From: an uncultured Collinsella sp.
GTDB lineage: Bacteria > Actinomycetota > Coriobacteriia > Coriobacteriales > Coriobacteriaceae
Assembly (NCBI GenBank): GCA_900552755.1
Contig: USAY01000035.1
Span: forward strand, 1-15,352
Direction of reading: 5' to 3'
Length of the DNA stretch: 15,352 bases
Shown: positions 13,771 to 15,352 of the stretch, one piece after another
How positions within the stretch are numbered: the first letter of the stretch is position 1
Layout of the letters: every line of letters starts with the position of its first letter
The notes under the pieces: model-generated
The model's database searches: none
Told to the model about the DNA's origin: nothing
What the model saw: only the letters and a program-made list of their open reading frames with translations
Made by a program: the position numbers and the translations under genes

Positions 13771-14319
13771 CTACTCGCACTCAGGAGCCATAGCCTGCTC
13801 CAAGAGCTCGGCATGCTCCTCCTCGAAAACCGTCCCCACAGGGAAGGCGCGACGGAAGACGAAGCGGGAAATCGGACCGGCTACCAAAAGGTTCCACGGC
13901 AGCGCCATCACAAAATTATGCGGGATGTTGATCATCCAGATCGCGGGCACGGAATACAGGTTCGCAAGGATGCCGCCGGACATGTGCGTCAGACCCTCAC
14001 AGGCACCGTACAGCGACATGATGATGACCATGGGAACGACCATGCAGGAGCTGACGGCGAGCGTCATGGCAAGTGGCGAGCTCTTGCCCGGCGTGACCAA
14101 GTACTTAAAGGCGAAACCCTTGGCGAGCGGGCTGGCGACGAACCAGTCGCAGCACATGGCAAAAATGTAGGCAACGGGGAAGCCGAGCCACGCAGTGGCA
14201 ACGACCTCGCCGTTGATGGCCCCGTGCTGCAGGGCAACGTTGTAGATGCTCATCCAGAGCACCATGCAAAAGCACATGATAAAGGTGAACAGCAGGCTCT
14301 CTCGTTTGTTGATAGGCAT
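13771..14319 (-). CDS. DUF2798 family four-helix membrane protein
   Basis: A 182-residue integral membrane protein with two copies of a DUF2798-like repeat, each of two membrane segments. The first copy (about 5-75) contains SLLFTFIMCFCMVLWMSIYN and the second (about 82-160) contains MTLAVSSCMVVPMVIIMSLY. Basic residues follow the helices (FAFKYL; ISRFVFRR), and the C-terminal tail is acidic (VFEEEHAELLEQAM). The biochemical function of the family is not known. ATG 14319 starts MPINKRESLLF, the usual short basic lead-in, with AAAGGA about 12 bases upstream; the frame is open to 14379 but the extra residues cross the upstream terminator. The gene is bracketed by terminators, so it may be a single-gene unit or expressed by read-through of the upstream hairpin. 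Confidence 0.85.
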   Translation of the reverse strand: MPINKRESLLFTFIMCFCMVLWMSIYNVALQHGAINGEVVATAWLGFPVAYIFAMCCDWFVASPLAKGFAFKYLVTPGKSSPLAMTLAVSSCMVVPMVIIMSLYGACEGLTHMSGGILANLYSVPAIWMINIPHNFVMALPWNLLVAGPISRFVFRRAFPVGTVFEEEHAELLEQAMAPECE

Positions 14320-14360
14320 GAAGGGCAGATTCCTTTCTGTGTTACGCCGCGGCACCACGC

Positions 14361-14414
14361 AACAAAAACGGGCGGGCAAGATGGAGCTGTTGGGACTTCA
14401 TCTCGCCCGCCCGT
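14361..14414 (-). terminator. Strong terminator hairpin just upstream of the DUF2798 gene
   Basis: Perfect 10-bp stem ACGGGCGGGC (14368-14377) / GCCCGCCCGT (14405-14414), continued after one mismatch by five more pairs (14379-14383 with 14399-14403), then TTTTTGTTG on the minus strand. It could end the ThrE-type transcript, or act as an attenuator, since only 48 bases separate it from the DUF2798 start. Confidence 0.85.
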
Positions 14415-14527
14415 GTTACGCGCGTCTGCGACTACTTATGTGGTGGAACTACCCTAACACGAACGGCGCGCGCTTCGTAAGCGTTGAGTTTGTGGAGATG
14501 CAGGGCACCAAAACCCCCGACCCCATA

Positions 14528-14594
14528 AGTTGCGGTGGAATACGGACTGTTTTGACCCTTTAAGCAACAATTCAGTCCCTATTTCACCGCAACT
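14528..14594. repeat. Long imperfect palindrome, REP-like element
   Basis: Arms at 14528-14549 and 14573-14594 pair over 22 positions with one mismatch and one G-T pair, around a 23-base loop. The arms read AGTTGCGGTGGAATACGGAC.. and ..GTCCCTATTTCACCGCAACT. No T-run follows on either strand, so it is not an ordinary terminator. It looks like a mobile intergenic palindrome; genome copies would be needed to prove this. Confidence 0.65.
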
Positions 14595-14597
14595 CAT

Positions 14598-14630
14598 TTG
14601 GTGCAAAGTAACCTGTCCCCCTTGCACCAA
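14598..14630. repeat. Short perfect palindrome with a GGGGACAGGTTAC core, REP-like
   Basis: TTGGTGCAA (14598-14606) and TTGCACCAA (14622-14630) form a perfect 9-bp stem around AGTAACCTGTCCCCC. It touches the stop codon of the ThrE-type gene (14631-14633). This GGGGACAGGTTACT-with-flanking-stem pattern is of the kind associated with dispersed REP elements; I cannot count copies from one window. It could also stabilise the 3' end of the exporter mRNA. Confidence 0.6.
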
Positions 14631-15352
14631 TTAGCTGGTATGGCGCCAGCGAGGGTCGGTGAGGGTTCTCGCCACGCCCAAGCCAACGGGCAGAAACGCC
14701 ACGATGAGCACTGCGCGCACAAACCAGCCGAGCATGTTGACCGTGTCGAAGGTGCACATGTAATACATAGAGCGATAGAGATACAGACCGGGCACCATAA
14801 TGACAATCGAAGGCACCGTGAGGGCGATGCGCGGGTAGGTGAGCTTGACTTCGGCCAAGCTTGCGAGCAGCCCCGATACCAGCGCGCCGATAAACGCTGC
14901 TGCCTCGGGAGGCATTCCCGTGCTGAGGCCCAGGAAGGGAATCATCGTCGGCGCATCGACAAGGGTCAGACGCAGGGTATTGGACACGGCGCCGATCAAC
15001 CCAGCTGCCGCGGCCATCTTTACCGGGCTGTTGAACATCACCGAGAAGCCGAATACGCCAACGAAGCTCATCACCACGCGCAGGAGCGTAAGGGCAAGCG
15101 GCGAAAGGCCCAGTGGGGCAAAGTCGTCCGGCGCCAGGCCAACACACTCGGCAACCATCCAACCTACGAGCGTCGCCATCACAATAATCGATACGGCATA
15201 TGAAAGGCGCTCGATACCGCTTCGCATGTCGAGCTTGGCGATGTCGAGGCCCGCCGTAATGAGCGGAAAGCCGGGAATCACAAAGAGCATGGCGCCGATA
15301 TAGCCTTCTTGGTGCGACATTGCCCCCGGTACGACCTGGCCAAGGCCGAGCA
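14631..15352 (-). CDS. ThrE-type threonine/serine exporter, C-terminal part (5' end outside window)
   Basis: ThrE-family proteins export threonine and serine across the cell membrane. The frame is open to the right edge (LGLGQVVPGAMSHQEGYIGA...), so the gene starts outside the window; 240 codons are visible. The first 55 or so residues look like the end of the ThrE N-terminal domain (MLFVIPGFPLITAGLDIAKL, then a helix). A ThrE_2/YjjB-like domain of about 140 residues follows, with roughly five hydrophobic helices and the typical late motif VPSIVIMVPGLYLYRSMYY. An ATG at 15320 is internal, not the start, because family similarity continues before it. The gene ends directly against an intergenic palindrome. 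Family assignment is good; the true substrate is unproven, as dicarboxylates have been suggested for relatives. Confidence 0.85.
   Translation of the reverse strand, partial: LGLGQVVPGAMSHQEGYIGAMLFVIPGFPLITAGLDIAKLDMRSGIERLSYAVSIIVMATLVGWMVAECVGLAPDDFAPLGLSPLALTLLRVVMSFVGVFGFSVMFNSPVKMAAAAGLIGAVSNTLRLTLVDAPTMIPFLGLSTGMPPEAAAFIGALVSGLLASLAEVKLTYPRIALTVPSIVIMVPGLYLYRSMYYMCTFDTVNMLGWFVRAVLIVAFLPVGLGVARTLTDPRWRHTS

Larger units (their letters stand above)
14320..14630. other. Intergenic region between the ThrE-type gene and the DUF2798 gene
   Basis: A 311-base region with no convincing gene. It holds, right to left on the minus strand, two palindromes (14598-14630 and 14528-14594), an unassigned stretch (14415-14527) in which I see no clear promoter or RNA, the strong terminator hairpin, and a short leader to the DUF2798 start. 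Confidence 0.6.

Noticed and set aside
1..15352. CRISPR array, rRNA, insertion sequence, prophage or att site
   Set aside because: No regularly spaced direct repeats, rRNA motifs, transposase or integrase motifs were seen. The intergenic palindromes are the only repeat-like elements.

Overview
The window looks like chromosomal DNA from a high-GC, Gram-positive gut actinobacterium, most likely a Collinsella-type member of the Coriobacteriia. This is an inference from the strong G/C third-position bias, the gene content (disA, clpC, pepD, a very large 2-hydroxyacyl-CoA dehydratase activase, a DUF2798 protein, a ThrE-type exporter) and the style of the intergenic palindromes. No database search was possible.

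Layout from left to right. (1) 1-916, minus: most of disA (c-di-AMP synthase), its 3' end cut by the window edge. (2) 917-1263: divergent intergenic region holding a yybP-ykoY (Mn2+) riboswitch with an intrinsic terminator. (3) 1264-1842, plus: mntP, a manganese efflux pump controlled by that riboswitch. (4) 1872-3737, plus: a hipBA-type toxin-antitoxin operon preceded by three evenly spaced copies of a TGCA-type operator. (5) 3865-5322, minus: pepD, an M20 family dipeptidase with its own terminator. (6) 5537-8179, minus: clpC, an AAA+ unfoldase. (7) 8377-13489, minus: a two-gene operon of a 1479-residue activase/dehydratase-like ATPase and an overlapping TetR-family regulator, with a perfect 21-bp palindrome in the promoter region that is the obvious candidate operator. 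(8) 13771-14319, minus: a small DUF2798 membrane protein, with terminators on both sides. (9) 14631-15352, minus: the C-terminal part of a ThrE-type threonine/serine exporter, followed by two intergenic palindromes that resemble REP-type repeats.

How it fits together: most of the window is minus-strand housekeeping and metabolic genes. clpC and disA are near neighbours in many Gram-positive genomes (clpC-radA-disA). Here they are separated by pepD and by a plus-strand block (riboswitch-mntP and hipBA) that looks inserted. The activase-TetR pair looks like a self-regulated unit: the regulator is translated from the end of the activase gene and probably represses the shared promoter. The least-characterised part is this giant activase, which combines two Fe-S ASKHA ATPase modules, a cysteine cluster and dehydratase-like domains in one chain. 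Several very long reading frames antisense to clpC, pepD and the activase are composition artefacts and are not annotated.
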